A DNA stretch of 64,000 bases. Origin: Polytrichum commune (taxonomy: Eukaryota > Streptophyta > Polytrichopsida > Polytrichales > Polytrichaceae). This document shows, piece after piece, positions 10,877 through 22,635 of this stretch; the first letter of the stretch is position 1; every line of letters starts with the position of its first letter. The notes beneath the pieces were generated by a model. That model ran no database searches, was not told where the DNA came from, and saw nothing but the letters and a program-made list of their open reading frames with translations. The translations under genes were made by a program, and so were the position numbers. Location of the stretch: NCBI GenBank assembly GCA_950295325.1, contig OX485809.1, positions 744,001 to 808,000 of the forward strand. Direction: 5' to 3'.

Positions 10877-13800
10877 CTAGTGAACCATGTCAATGTGCAT
10901 GCTAAGATCCCGCTCACTATGAACAGCCATGCCACAAATAGGGCATGACACACTGAGAGTTTTATGACTAGTGTTCTGTGAAGGAATTGGAGAGGATTTA
11001 TCAATATCCATTGCTGTAGGAACCTGGGTTGTGAAGTGCTCATCATCTAAATGCATGCTGAGCCGGTGCTCTCGATCTGCACCACGGAACTTCACTTGAC
11101 ATATAGGACACTCTACACTTATTTCATTTGCAGATGAACTAACTGAATCCTGAACCTTGCTTGCTGCCCTTTGATCTGTTGCAGAAACCCCTTCCCTCGC
11201 TGTTTCAGACCTCGTAGGCTCAAGTGCTCCATATGTAAGTCCCTGTACAAATTCTTTAGGAGATTCAGGTCTATACACAGTCTGGCCTCCTCCATGTGCT
11301 GCAGCTCTATGAATATCCATCTGTTTCAACATGATCGCCCGGTTGCATATGTCACATTCTGCAGTTCGGGCCCCACATTCACTTTCGTGCTGAGTAAGGC
11401 CTTTTAGTTTGTCACGAACATCAGCAGCAGCAGCACCTGCTTGTACCATATCTCCACAGAACTGGCAGCTGACCAACCGTTTCGGACAAGATAACGCTCG
11501 ATGCTTAACCTGCAAAATTCCAAGTTCAACAAAGGTCAGGTGCATTCCAGGGTAACACGCAACCCCACTCGGTTGATTATCAACAACTCAATCAATTCCA
11601 CTTTTGATTGATCAATACAGTTTCTTCTCAAATCCTTGTCAACTTCAGGGATCGCTCCCCACAACATGGCGTTGATATACACAACAATCTAAAATTGCAA
11701 TCATGTATGAGATTGCTTGTTATCAATGCCGGCTCCTATCAGTGGCTAACGCCAGATTAACATAGTCCAACAACCTCAATATAGGCCAACAGAAGCCCCG
11801 ACTTTGTAATTGACAAACCAACTTACCATATCTTCCATTTCAAGCTCCATGCCACACTCGCACTTAAGAGGTTCATGGAACACCTTCATATGCTTGGCCA
11901 GCTCTTCCCGTGTTGATCCCTGCCCACACTTGACACAGTGCGCATGCTTCTCCATATCTCCTTTTCGCAATACCACACCACAGCCTGGATGCTGGCATGC
12001 AAAATTATGGCGCCTACACACGAATAAAATGGTTCAAAAAGAGAAAGCTGAAGATAGATTCTAGCTCAAAAGCACACAATCCAAAGCATCACACCTACTT
12101 TAAAAGTAGAAATCAAGGTACATCACCCCTCTCATAATGCTCCAGTAATTTTAACAACATACAAACATTGAGACAACATTATGTATTCAAAGGAGACCTC
12201 ACAAGAGAGCCTACAAGGAATCCAGAAGCAGCATGCTAAGGAAACTTAAGAGGATATACCTGCAGTAAGCTTCATGAAGCATGAGTGTCCGTGCCGGAAT
12301 TAGCTGCCTGCAGTTGTCACAAAGACCAAACCCATCCTCTGACTGCACAGAACTTGAAGGCATACTGGATGAAGTCCCCAACTCTCCTCCAAGTGCACCA
12401 AGTCTCTGTCCCCCCTTGCCTTTACCATCAGTTGCCTTTGCTTCAACCGACAACTTGAAATTTGTCTGCCCATTAAACCCATAAACTCCAATGCTATATC
12501 CACCAGCACTAACATTCTTTGTCAATAACCCAGAAGTTGATGAGGCTGTCATACAGATAACTTTGGAACCCATGTCATGAGATGACCAGTGATGCTGATG
12601 TTGGGATGGGAAAAGAAGTGGATGTGCAGCTACATATAAGTCTGCATCTGCATTGCTGCCTCCTTTATTATCCACGTCCAAATGCACAATGAGGTCCAAG
12701 ATTCCTGCATTAATTGCTTTCTCCACTTGAGTGTCAACATCAAAACGGAAGTAGGTATGCTGACCTTCTTCCACTGTCCCAGCTTCCACTTTCCCTATAG
12801 TAAGAGGATTCAACCTGCTCTGAGAATTTGACCCTATGTCAGCTGGTCCAACGACATCAACCTCCAGGTCTGTTTCCAGAACAGAGACAGCACTCTGAGG
12901 CCGAAGCTCCAGCACTCGCAACCCATATTCCAAACCCCCGTGGTGGACTCTGAGTAGATCTCCCTGAGATAATGAAGCATGTTGCCTAAGCTCTGTTTCT
13001 AAGACAGCCTTGTGGTTCAAAACATCAGCAAAATCATGTCCCTCAGGTTGCAACTTTGCATATGTCCCTTTTGGAAGCCTCACGTAACGTACTCTTGCCT
13101 GCAGTATTCCTCCCTCTTGGTCTGCAGGGTCTTTAAATCCAGCATTGCTCCAAACATGGAGGGGTAGCTCAACATGACCCTCTTCAGCAGTGAATTCCAG
13201 GACACCAGCATGTGTTGACCTCAATTCTGAATTTACTCCATCTTCACCCTGTGGAAATAAAACATTTTTAAGTAGCTACAGATGGATTTACGATTACTCC
13301 ATTTAGTCCATTCAAATAGCCAATATCTAGGTTAAGACAGACTACACTCTACACACTGGTACTGAATAGTACTCTCTACCAGTCCATGAGTAACTTCATT
13401 GCAATGCTTTTAGTACTTTTGGGGTTAATAAACATGTCATACCTCTTGATTAGTTTGAATGGATGCTACATTCTCAATGTTTGTAGAGCTCTGTGGACGA
13501 ACACAAGAGACTTCAAAAAACATGGGCCCTTTATCAAACGCACTCTGGGAAGAAAGTTGTTCAAATGAAGAAGATGGCAACCGAATCTTGTCACCTTTGC
13601 CCTGAATGAACACAGGCTGAAGGACTATGTTGAAACTGATTCCATCCCCAACCTCCAGATCATCCTGTTCTCTTTGTGATGCCTGGACATGACAATGCAA
13701 TATTATTATGAAGGTAAAGTTAGAGGGGTTACATTGAACATGAACTTACATCCATCATTGCCTTGGATGACATGTACCTTAAGTCGCTTCCATTGTTGTT

Positions 13801-14796
13801 GTGAAATTAAGTGCTCCACTTGGTTGTATAGTGACTTATGTATGAGGATCGAACATTCACATTATGAACATTCTTCTCACTATCTTCGCTCTTTTCATTG
13901 TCTTCACAAGTGACAAATGCATGCAACAGCGAATAATAGAGAACTGCAGATGCATTTATGTAATGAAGATTTTTCATGAAAAGAGAGCAGTTTACATCAG
14001 CAAAGCTGTTTTACTTTCAACTAGCAAATTCACAAGTCAAACTCTTGTGATAATCAATTAAGGCTTCCTTTACACTAGAGCTCGTGTTGAGGCTTGAGTT
14101 AAGAGCTTGATGAAAGGAGCCTTCTCATTGGTGGGGAGCCTCCTATTGTTTGAGCTTGTTTACTCAAATCCACTCTTCACATGAGCTCTCAACTTGAGAA
14201 GTTGAACTTTTTACCAGGGTTACAGCGCTTAGATGGCACCTTGATGGATCCATGTGGAACGACTACAACAAGCACTTGGTCATTTTTGACAAGATAGCCT
14301 AGGAATTATAGAGAATTCGAGCTCTTGTTTTTGGGTCCCAAGCCAATGGGCTTTCAAGCATTCTTTGGCTTGTCATAAACACTTCTTTGTTTAATATCAT
14401 TCCCCACCTTGATATATCACTTTGAGTAAGGCCACTTTACACTACTGAAATTATTGAGAGCTTGAAAATTGGTCAAGCTCTCTCCATAGTTTGACATTTG
14501 GGTGAAAGATTGTCAACTCCAAGTATCAAACTCCCGAAAACTGCAAGTTCGAGCCCTCAACTCGTGCTCTAGTGTAAAGGGGGCCTAAGTCAAAGATTAA
14601 CTGAAGTACGTACAGCTAGAGCGGCAGCAGATTCTTCCAGGCGCCGCACACGTTGCGCAGCTTCAATTGCCTCCTGACGCTGCGCAGCTTCTACTTTGGC
14701 TTTTCTCTCTCGCTCCAAGCGAGCCCTTGCCTTATCCTTCTTCTCCTTTTGCTCCTTCTCCCACTTAATCTTTGCTTGTCGCAGCTCAAAATCCAT
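10877..14796 (-). CDS. UFD1-domain / zinc-finger protein (PRLI-interacting factor K-like), 743 aa
   Basis: Five exons on the minus strand: 14796-14614, 13682-13443, 13248-12260, 12013-11827 and 11509-10877, all with GT/AG borders and consistent phase. Residues 1-61 are a charged helix starting MDFELRQAK, as in Arabidopsis PRLI-interacting factor K. A UFD1-like double-psi barrel covers about 70-275 (LEVGDGISF, GDKIRLPSSSF, GPMFFEV). A beta-rich segment lies at about 290-410. Then come Cys/His-rich TRAF/XAF1-type fingers (LCDNC, CQHPGCG, CVKCG, CPKRLVSCQFCG). Two C2H2 fingers end the protein (CPICQVKF and CPICGMAVHSERDLSMHIDMVH region). UFD1 proteins bind ubiquitin with CDC48, so a ubiquitin-handling role is inferred. 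A pyrimidine-rich TGTTTTGTAG precedes the ATG by two bases, suggesting a leader intron. Intron 1 holds a MITE. Confidence 0.88.
14062..14585. mobile_element. Harbinger-like MITE (TTTACACTAGAG family) in UFD1-like intron 1
   Basis: A 524-bp element with left end ggcttcctttacactagagc and right end gctctagtgtaaagggggcc, flanked by TAA at 14059-14061 and 14586-14588. Non-coding. It lies wholly within intron 1 (14613-13683), so splicing presumably removes it. Same family as 49699-50163. Confidence 0.8.
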
Positions 14797-15184
14797 GTCT
14801 ACAAAACAGGCAGTTTTTATAAGTTTTGATAATCCCCCATCCTGCGAACCCTCGTATCAGCGATCCAAAATGCAAACTATAAAAATCAAGTGATACAAAT
14901 GAGTTAGTCATCTCGTCAGGACGCTGACTGCGATGTATGTTGTCTTCAGTAAAAGTAAACAAATCGGAGCCCGATAGTCGATCAAATGAAGGAAGAAGGA
15001 GATCAGAGAAAGAGACATCAGAGTTCACAGCTCAAACAGCTGAGAACTAGATGACCAATATCCTGTAAGTAGTGTACCAATTGCCTTCTTACCACCACAC
15101 AAGAGATAAAATTCGAGTACTCCGTTAGTCCGTTGGACAGCGAAACTCTTCTAAAGATCCTCCCTGAAACCTTTCGTGTTTCGA

Positions 15185-15864
15185 AGTCTTTAGCTAACAC
15201 TAATTGCCCCTGCAGAAAATATGTCTCTCCAAATTAGACGCAACAACACTCTCGCACCAAAGCTCACTGCTCACTGCTCCAGAACCTTCCACCAAACCCT
15301 AGGAAGACATTCCGTTACAGAGAAAAGCGGCAGTACGCAAGCAGAGCGAGAGAAAAAGTCTCTAGGTAATACCGATTGCCCCTGCGGACAACGTCGAATG
15401 TCCAAATTAGACACCACGACACTTGTACCAAAGCTCACAGCTCACTGCTCCGGAACCTTCCACCAAAACCTATGAAGGCATTCATTCTATAGCAAGAGAA
15501 GAGCAGCAAGAACTCAAGCATAAAAGCGAGAGCAAAGTCTATAGTTAATACCGATTGCCCCTGCGGACAACGTTGGATGTTCAAATTAAACACCACAGCA
15601 CTCGTACGAAACCTCACAGCTCCAGAACCTTCCACAAAACCTAGCAAGGCATTCATTCCATAGCAATAAGTGCTCAAGGCTAAAAGCGAGAGAAAAGTCT
15701 TTAGCTGATAACGATTGTCCCTGCGGAAACTTCGATGTCCAAATTAAACACCACAACACTTGTAGAAAAGCTCACAGCTCCCGAACCTTCCACCAATCCC
15801 TAGGAATGCATTCATTGCATAGAAGAGCAGAGCAGCAAGTACTTGAGCATAAAAGCGAGAGAAC
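15185..15864. repeat. Minisatellite of four ~160-180 bp units upstream of the UFD1-like gene
   Basis: Units begin at about 15185, 15357, 15536 and 15696 (172, 179, 160 and 169 bp), and a fifth start is visible at 15865. Each unit has 'agtcttta' then 'gattgcccctgcgga', a 'caaattaacaccacaacac' block, 'agctcacagctc', 'gaaccttccacca' and 'aaaagcgagagaa'. On the gene's (minus) strand each carries a pyrimidine-rich CTTTTCTCTCGCTTTT motif. Units differ by point changes and indels not divisible by three, so the array is not coding. It starts about 390 bp upstream of the ATG at 14796, in the promoter or leader. Confidence 0.85.
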
Positions 15865-16427
15865 AGTTCTGGTTAACGACTAAGTCAACCTAATTGCTGG
15901 CTCTCAAAGTAACTTGCTCACCTTCAAATTCGTATTCCAATAAGCCAGCAACCAAGCCTCAAATTCGTAGAAACCTGATTGAATCGCTGCCCGAAACCCT
16001 AATTAAACGAAAACTGGAATTTTTAAGTTGTCCAGTTCCCTGCGATGTGTCAAGAGGAACTGTATGTTCTTTCGCAAATGGCCATATGGTATGTATATGC
16101 AATCACTGGGTCGTTGTGGATTGATTAAAAGTATCAATCAATAGGCTCGCATCAAAACTTGTCCGCGACGCAACAATTCAGTACTACTCCTCCATTTCGA
16201 ATGATACGTTTCTCTTCTTCAAGTAGTCTGGCGGATCGGTGTTTGAGCAGTGAGCATAGGGAAATTGATCGAGGATCGCATTGTGCAGTTGAACTCAACG
16301 CAATCGTAACGGAAGGATCCGGGTGTGCCTGGATCCTTCGATTCCACGTTCAACGAAGGGTGTCCGAGGCGAGTTTCCTCCGGTGACTTGAGGAAAGCTC
16401 GCATGTAGCTTCAGGAACCCTACGACC
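15865..16427. other. Upstream region of the UFD1-like gene, no gene recognised
   Basis: No coding exon was recognised. The sequence is less AT-rich than flanking repeats and has 'cgaaaccctaatt' (telo-box-like) near 16000. A 9-bp inverted repeat GAAGGATCC/GGATCCTTC with a 10-nt loop lies at about 16312-16340. Confidence 0.35.
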
Positions 16428-16815
16428 TACGGTAGGCATGCCTAATTCGGTTACTTGTCTTAATTGGACACCTATATTTGAGTGGTAAGTTTCTGTGGTT
16501 TGGCGTGGCTCCAAGAACGAATACCAAAATGACGTGTGTTTAAAACAGATTGGACGTCGTGTTTAAAATATGATAACCATTTTAGGTTCAATAGTCAACA
16601 TAATTGGAGAGGACCTATATGACCATTTAATGAGCACGAGAAGTTTTTACTTTCATAATGAATAAGGCATCCATACGAGGTTTAAATTATTATGAGGAAA
16701 AGTAGCTATGGTCTCGATTTGGATTTGCTAACCATCTTGTATCAATCTCGTGTTTCATATCCTAGGAGAAGTGGCCTACTTGGAAAAGGTAACCATTTAA
16801 GACCCATTTACCTTA
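16428..16815. mobile_element. TIR element, CTAAGGTAGG family, uninterrupted copy
   Basis: About 388 bp, left end 'cctacggtaggcatgcc' and right end 'gtaaccatttaagaccc...accttac'. It shows the layout of this family without the extra insertion seen at 2777-3503. Non-coding. Confidence 0.65.
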
Positions 16816-19587
16816 CAAGTATGAATGAGGACATCTTCCACTAAAAGAGCCGCAAAGAAGCCTCTATCGTATCATTGGTTGGTTGGTTTGTTAAGGTCTT
16901 TTCCAGCGTTGGACTCGTATCATTATGTTATCGTGATATGAAATGTTGTTATGTATATATAATACATTTTGGAGACATAGAGTTATCCTTTATTTCAACC
17001 CAAGTTTTGGTCTTGAGTTGGTTGTTTTGGATACAAAATAATTCATGTTTGGTAAGTTTTTGGTGCATGCTAAGAGTTGGTGTTGAAGTTTGAAAAATAA
17101 CTTTCTATATCAATCGATTTAGGCCAACCTCAATTTGGCATGCCAAGAAGTGCTAGCCCCCAATGAACCGATATAGAATATTCTTCATTCAAACCTCCAC
17201 AGTAACTCCAAACATGCACATGAGCATGCACTAAAAGCTTACCGAAGTTTGTATGCAAAACAACCAATTCCCAACCAAAACTCCAGTTGAATTAAAGGAT
17301 TTTTTTAATGAATTGCAATTGCATGGGTGGTGATTTGGTCACCGTTCCCAAAAGTCGGCCGTCGACGATGGTATATAAGCAAATGATGCGTGCATGACCT
17401 AGGCCATTCATTCATGTGTATAGATGCAACTATCTGAGACCACTTGAGAGCATAATAGCATTGGTACATAATACATAAGACCATGCAATCTTTGGTATTT
17501 AAACTTGGCTTTAGATCGCATATTACATTGTTGCCAATGTCTAAAATCAATCATAACATTATTCAAATCCATAACAATGTTTTGTGGTATTGACAGTATT
17601 CCATGACATGTTCCCAAATATTTCTCACATTCAACATTCAATTTATGGTTAAGATCACCATAAACCAATTAATGCTCAACCCTAACATTGCATGTTTTTA
17701 ACCATTATTCCATACCCATACCAATTTGGTGTTGAATTTTTCCATCTGAAAATCATACCATTACCAGTCTAGTTGGAACAAAATGACACTAATATGACGT
17801 AGGTCTTTTCATTCCAAAATGAACTTGGGGGTTTTAGGTCAAAAATGGGATGCATGTAAGACTATGTTTGGGGATTTTGGAAATGTAATCAAGTAGCATA
17901 CGAAATAAATATAATTGTATGGATATGAGAAAAATGAAGTCTTGAACATTCACAAATTTCATTCGACCATCCATGTGACAATTCCAAGGAGAATTTGATC
18001 ATGTATGAGGTTGGATTTCTTGTTTGTGCAATTTTGGACATTGTTTTGGGATGTGGAAAAAGTAACGAGATGCATATTAAGTCAAGGAATCCGGTCAAAC
18101 CCTATTAGAAATATGATCTTGAATGTTATACTAATTTAATGAAATAAATTTTATTTTAGTCCATTTTGATGGATTAATTCTCAAGTCATGCAATGTTGAA
18201 ACCCGGAATATGACCTCATATATTTTTGTCCCATGCATGTAAGAGTTCCACACTTAACCACTCACCAATCAAATATAATTATCCAGTTTAGATAAGTAAT
18301 CGTATTGTGCATGATTACCGTAAAGGTCTTGATCTCTTTAGAGTCCTTTGGCCCATCGTATTTGGTGAAACCAATATTTAGGTAATTTTGGGCTTTGGAT
18401 GAGTTTGGAAATAAGCAAGCAGTTTCTAGAAATGTCAACACTCATGCTTCAAGTCTTGTTATTTATACTTGCCATGTCGCCATTGTGTAAGTGATTGTAT
18501 ATTAAAAGACTATGAACATGATGTGCGTAGACATTTGGCATTATCGTGAAGATATTAAAAAGTGAGTGGCACAGTGGCAGATTAGTTGAGAATGGGCCAA
18601 ATGTCCAGCATTATCTAATTACCAGACGGTTACTATGTGGTTGGAGTCACTGCCATTCCATATCTAGGATTTGGAGTGTTGATCAACATCATTTCCAAGG
18701 AGGATGTTGCTTACCGTGTCCCAATTGGCAACATTCAGCATTGTACATGTCATAACTTCACAAAAATGTAATCTTAGGCTTTGGAAAAGAAAGGAAAATG
18801 GGTGTATTGTGACCATTTTTATTGTGTGTTTAGATTTTCTGTTCAAGGTGGATTATGATAATGACAAGTTCATCCACACTCCAACATTCACCTACAACGA
18901 GGTCATGCAACTACTAGAAACTTGTTGATGTTGTAGAGTATGGGTAGTGTTTGAAGGATTGTTTTGAGCCACATATTTAACAACTTAAAAAAATGGCATG
19001 TATTGAGTTGGATAGTTATAATAGAAATAAGCAATGGCCTGATAGTTCTAAGAACTATCCATGAAAATAGGCTCCTTCACTCTTCTTCATTCAATATGTT
19101 ATTACTTTAACATTTAAGCAGTACCACATGTAGATTATGAACCCCAAAACCATGCACATTTCCTAAATTGGGCTTCATTGCTCACATGTTATCGCTCATT
19201 GTAGAGCACCCTCAAAGCACCTAAATTTATTAGATAGTGAAACATGGTTTTGAAGTTAGGGGGGAGATTACCATAAAGGGCTCCTTGTTTCATCTTTACT
19301 TTTGTCATAATGTAGTTTCCACATGGGATATGAGTGGGTCTTGGCATATGTGAGCATGACACCTAACAAAATTTGAGGGGAAAATAATAATTTTGTGTCG
19401 GAATAGAGAGCCCTCTACAATAGTGTAGCTTGAGAAGTGGAAGCATGACATTGAGATGACCTCAGTTCCACCTTCTCCATAGATGTATCAAACTTTGAAG
19501 GGGCTAAAAGTTAAACCTTTGTTATTATACTTTGGCAAGTTTGCACTACAAGGTGGAAGGGAGTGGAAAGCCTCTCCAAATTATTGC
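16816..19587. other. Intergenic repeats, no gene recognised
   Basis: No exon-like coding region is visible. About 17545-17640 is a half-copy of the hairpin at 2209-2377 (tcataacattattcaaatcc...ctcacattcaacattc). About 18360-18620 is a dispersed repeat matching 52012-52265 in the same orientation ('gatgagtttg', 'atgaacatgatgtgcgta'). Confidence 0.45.
18360..18620. repeat. Dispersed repeat, copy 1 (partner 52012-52265)
   Basis: Matching blocks in order are 'ctttggatgagtttg', 'tgtcaacact', 'cttgttat', 'gccattgtg', 'atgaacatgatgtgcgta' and 'tatctaa'. No TIR or coding sequence was identified; it is probably part of a larger unrecognised element. Confidence 0.5.
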
Positions 19588-19752
19588 ATAACATTATTAA
19601 GCAGTGTGTGTTTGTTTTGTGGGCTTTGAGAATATATCCATGGGTTGCTAGGACCTCAATCTTAATACGAGTCTCATTGCGCAAGGTTTGAGCATCCCAT
19701 GGTTATATTCTCAGGGCCCAATAAACGAACACACATTGCTTGATATTGTTAT
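19588..19752. repeat. Long hairpin (foldback element), ATAACATTATT family
   Basis: Arms of about 80 nt: ataacattattaagcagtgt on the left pairs with acattgcttgatattgttat on the right. Also paired are 'ttgagaatatatccatggg' and 'cccatggttatattctcag'. A diverged relative lies at 25088-25245. Its terminal bases resemble those of the 2209-2377 hairpin. Confidence 0.65.
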
Positions 19753-19975
19753 ACATGTGTTAAGGAGAAAAGTTGTGCCATTCATTCTTGATGACATTGA
19801 CTAGTTGATTATGCTTCCTCGTTGGAAATGCATTCTTAGATTTTTAAGAACTCTTCCTTGTGAAGACTCGTTTCACATTCATTTGCAAGTGAAATGGAAA
19901 TGACTACCATTATGAAGTGGTCAAAGAATGACCTACTATTGTTGGTGGTCCATTGATAAAAACACCTTGCATGTA

Positions 19976-20299
19976 CACTCAATAGTCATATTGTTGTGGG
20001 CCACTTTAATTTTCTAAAGCCCACACTGACTCTCAACCCACACTGACATTCTAGTAGAAAAGTAGGGTGGGGCATATTAATTATTTGAAAAAAACTTAAT
20101 GTGAGTAATGGTTTTATTTTATGCTACTTTTGTCCTATAATTAAAATTCTTATGTTGGTCGAAACTCTTCATGAAGACTTAGGAAAAAAACCGAGGGTCT
20201 TGGACCCACATTAACTCCACGTTGACTAGAAAATTAGTGTGGCCCACGTTGATTATTTCCACGCTAATATTCTACCCACACTAATAAGACTATTTAGTG
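19976..20299. mobile_element. TA-flanked MITE, CACTAAATAGTC family, copy 1
   Basis: 324 bp with ends cactcaatagtcatattgtt and taataagactatttagtg, flanked by TA at 19974-19975 and 20300-20301. The middle holds the family block 'gggtcttggacccac'. A TA duplication points to Tc1/mariner-type transposition although the termini read CACTA. Related to 23008-23357 and 62189-62542. Confidence 0.7.
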
Positions 20300-20479
20300 T
20301 AACGTGGATAGCACAATGAATCCCTAAATTGGTGTGGCTCCAAGGATAAGTTACTCACACCCAAAAGCATGTATCCAAAGATTGAGCCCATGAAGCCCCA
20401 TAAATATCATGGACCAGGTAACTTAAAGAACCAAAAGACCCGAGGAAGGTTACGTGCGTTGAAGTTGGAGACCCAACAC

Positions 20480-21217
20480 CTAGTACCGTTCTCCCTCTTT
20501 AGTATGACACGTTTGGGAACACACAAGAAAAGTCGTATTATCGAGGTGTCATCTAGTTCTCACTAATATGACAAATGGCGTAAAGTTGTCGTATTATCGA
20601 GGGAATACGAAAACATACATAATACGAGCTTAAAACATATATACAACGAGTTTAAGCAATATAGATGGTCAGAACTAATAACTTATAACTCCAAACACGT
20701 ACAAATATTGTTTAGAACTTTTGAAACAGGAGTCCAAAAATCTATGGTGTTGTCTACCCAAGTTTGGCAACTGACTTCTTATCTAACTTCCCTACTGACT
20801 TTTGAAAACTAAGAATTTCATTAACATCAAAATATAAAGAGTTGTCTAATAAGCAACTAAACAACAATGTTGCATGACATTTAGCATCACTGAGATTTAT
20901 TGTAGGTGGAGCAACGGCATCCACACCTACACTAGTAACCCTAATTGTCACTAAATTTCCAATGATGATAAGTGAAGTTCCCAAATAATTCCCAAGTGAA
21001 AATGGATGTATTTTAGATGTACATAACATAAATGAAAGACATTTTTAGCATTAACTACCTCTTTAATATGACAAAACGGAGATTCTAAATGTCGCATTAT
21101 CGAGGGTCGTAGTCGTATAAAAGAGGGAGTTTTGAACCAAAAAGTTCGGTCTTGCAAAAACGTGTCGTAATATCGAGGGTGTCGTATAATAAGTGTCGTA
21201 TTCACAAGGTTAGACTG
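20480..21217. mobile_element. pogo-like MITE, copy 1
   Basis: About 738 bp. The right end reads ...aaggttagactg followed by TA, the inverse of the pogo-type terminus CAGTCTAACCT. Sub-terminal 'gtcgtaatatcgagggtgtc' and 'ctccctctttagtatgac' are shared with the inverted copy at 54024-54781. The left end is eroded. No transposase frame is present. Confidence 0.6.
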
Positions 21218-21848
21218 TAGGAACAAGCCGACCAATTGCTATTAAAAAACACAACCACTCAAATTCCAAACCTTAAACCCAAAAAGAACGAGTAATTCAG
21301 TGAAATAATGATGAATGTTCTTTATTTTCTCAAGTACGTAAATGACCATTTATCCTTCGCTTTGAAAAATTGTAGGATCTTGACTTCCGTCCTTTTCAAT
21401 TTGTGCCCAAAAAAAGACTACTGTCCTACCTAAACAGCTTTGAATGGAAATTATTTCATTTCATAAACCTCCAATTTTTTTTGGATTTTTTTTTATCAAA
21501 GTAACTTAAAAAAATAGAACATAAACAAATAATTTGTCACAATCTATCTTCTAAATAAAACAAACATTCAAATATCAAGTTTGAAACCGCTCACTCAGGT
21601 CAGTACTGTAGTTCTACTGACACCTTAGAAACGTTGGACTACCAAGAATCACCTCTCACGAAGGCATGAAAAATGTGAAAATAAAGGATCAATTTTTGTA
21701 GAGTATTTTTGGTTCAATGCACAATTAATGTTCTTATTGTGGAAGATGTTTGCCACGTGTAGTGTTCACATTGGTCATGACCATGCTCAATCCAACGTGG
21801 CAATTAGCTTTCGGCACTCCCAAGTATCGAGCGAGCGAGACAACACTC
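21218..21848. other. Intergenic, no gene recognised
   Basis: AT-rich spacer between two transposons. No open frame with a recognisable domain and no repeat boundary were identified. Confidence 0.35.
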
Positions 21849-22056
21849 TAGTGATTGGGGAGATGTTTGGGCATGCATGAACGGTTGAGATCCTAGTGTT
21901 TGAAAGTCCAACCGGTTACATGTTGACATCCTCCGGTTTTCCTTTATTAAATTGGGGAATATTCTATAAATTCCTCTAAAATGATTGATGATTTTCCCTC
22001 CAGTCTTGAACTTCAACCGGTTATTTCTCAAACTCAACCGGTTCATTTGTAACTAA

Positions 22057-22635
22057 GGGCTACTTCACACATGAGCCAAGAGCTGTGACCTTGTAATGGT
22101 GAGGACCCTTGACTCTCATCCAAAGGCCGTACTATGGGTGTTGGGAAAGCCATTTTATGTAGTCTTGGGCCCTCAAGCATAGTGTGAAGTGAGAATGAAC
22201 CATGTTGCGGGACCGTTGCATATTTTGTTGGCAGATAAGAGGGGGAGGCTTTGGTTTAATATAATATGTCTCCAAGTTTATCAATTTAAGATAATTACTT
22301 GGTGGTGTTTGTTTATCCTGAAATCTGTTCTGGAATCTTCCATGCAATCTGTCATGTTGGAAAAAATATCAAAAAAAGTCATGGTCTCCCGGAATTTGCG
22401 TCAAGCCCACCTCTTGGAAGTGGGTTTGACGCAAATTCCGGTAGACCATGCACTCTTATCCACAACCAGCCATGTAGGACTCCATGTAGACTTTTCATCC
22501 ACGAACTTTTCTTTGGGCCTTTAGGCCTTCACCTCCTAGTGTGAAGTGAACTTGGACGGTCACCGCCTTTTCGACCAATGAGAGCTCTTACATTGCCATG
22601 GTCAAGGGCCTTCAACCTTGTGTGTGAAGTGGCCC
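22057..22635. mobile_element. Harbinger-like MITE, GGGCCACTTCACAC family, nested copy
   Basis: 579 bp, ends gggctacttcacacat and gtgtgtgaagtggccc, with TAA duplicated at 22054-22056 and 22636-22638. The intact hAT-like copy at about 41429-41440 shows the empty site (gtaactaactgccgg), confirming TAA as the target. Inverted relative to 1421-2011. It includes a long perfect-like hairpin at 22380-22450. Confidence 0.9.
22380..22450. repeat. 71-nt near-perfect hairpin inside the nested MITE
   Basis: The left arm starts CATGGTCTCCCGGAATTTGC and the right arm ends GCAAATTCCGGTAGACCATG. Pairing continues to within a few bases of the centre (cttggaag), giving about 30-33 bp of stem with few mismatches. 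Decayed versions lie at 1631-1690 and 49910-49955. Its size is compatible with a small-RNA precursor. Confidence 0.75.

Noticed and set aside
15221-15475. Open frame across two minisatellite units (MSLQIRRNNTLAPK...)
   Set aside because: Unit lengths are not multiples of three and the frame breaks in later units; it reflects the repeat, not a gene.
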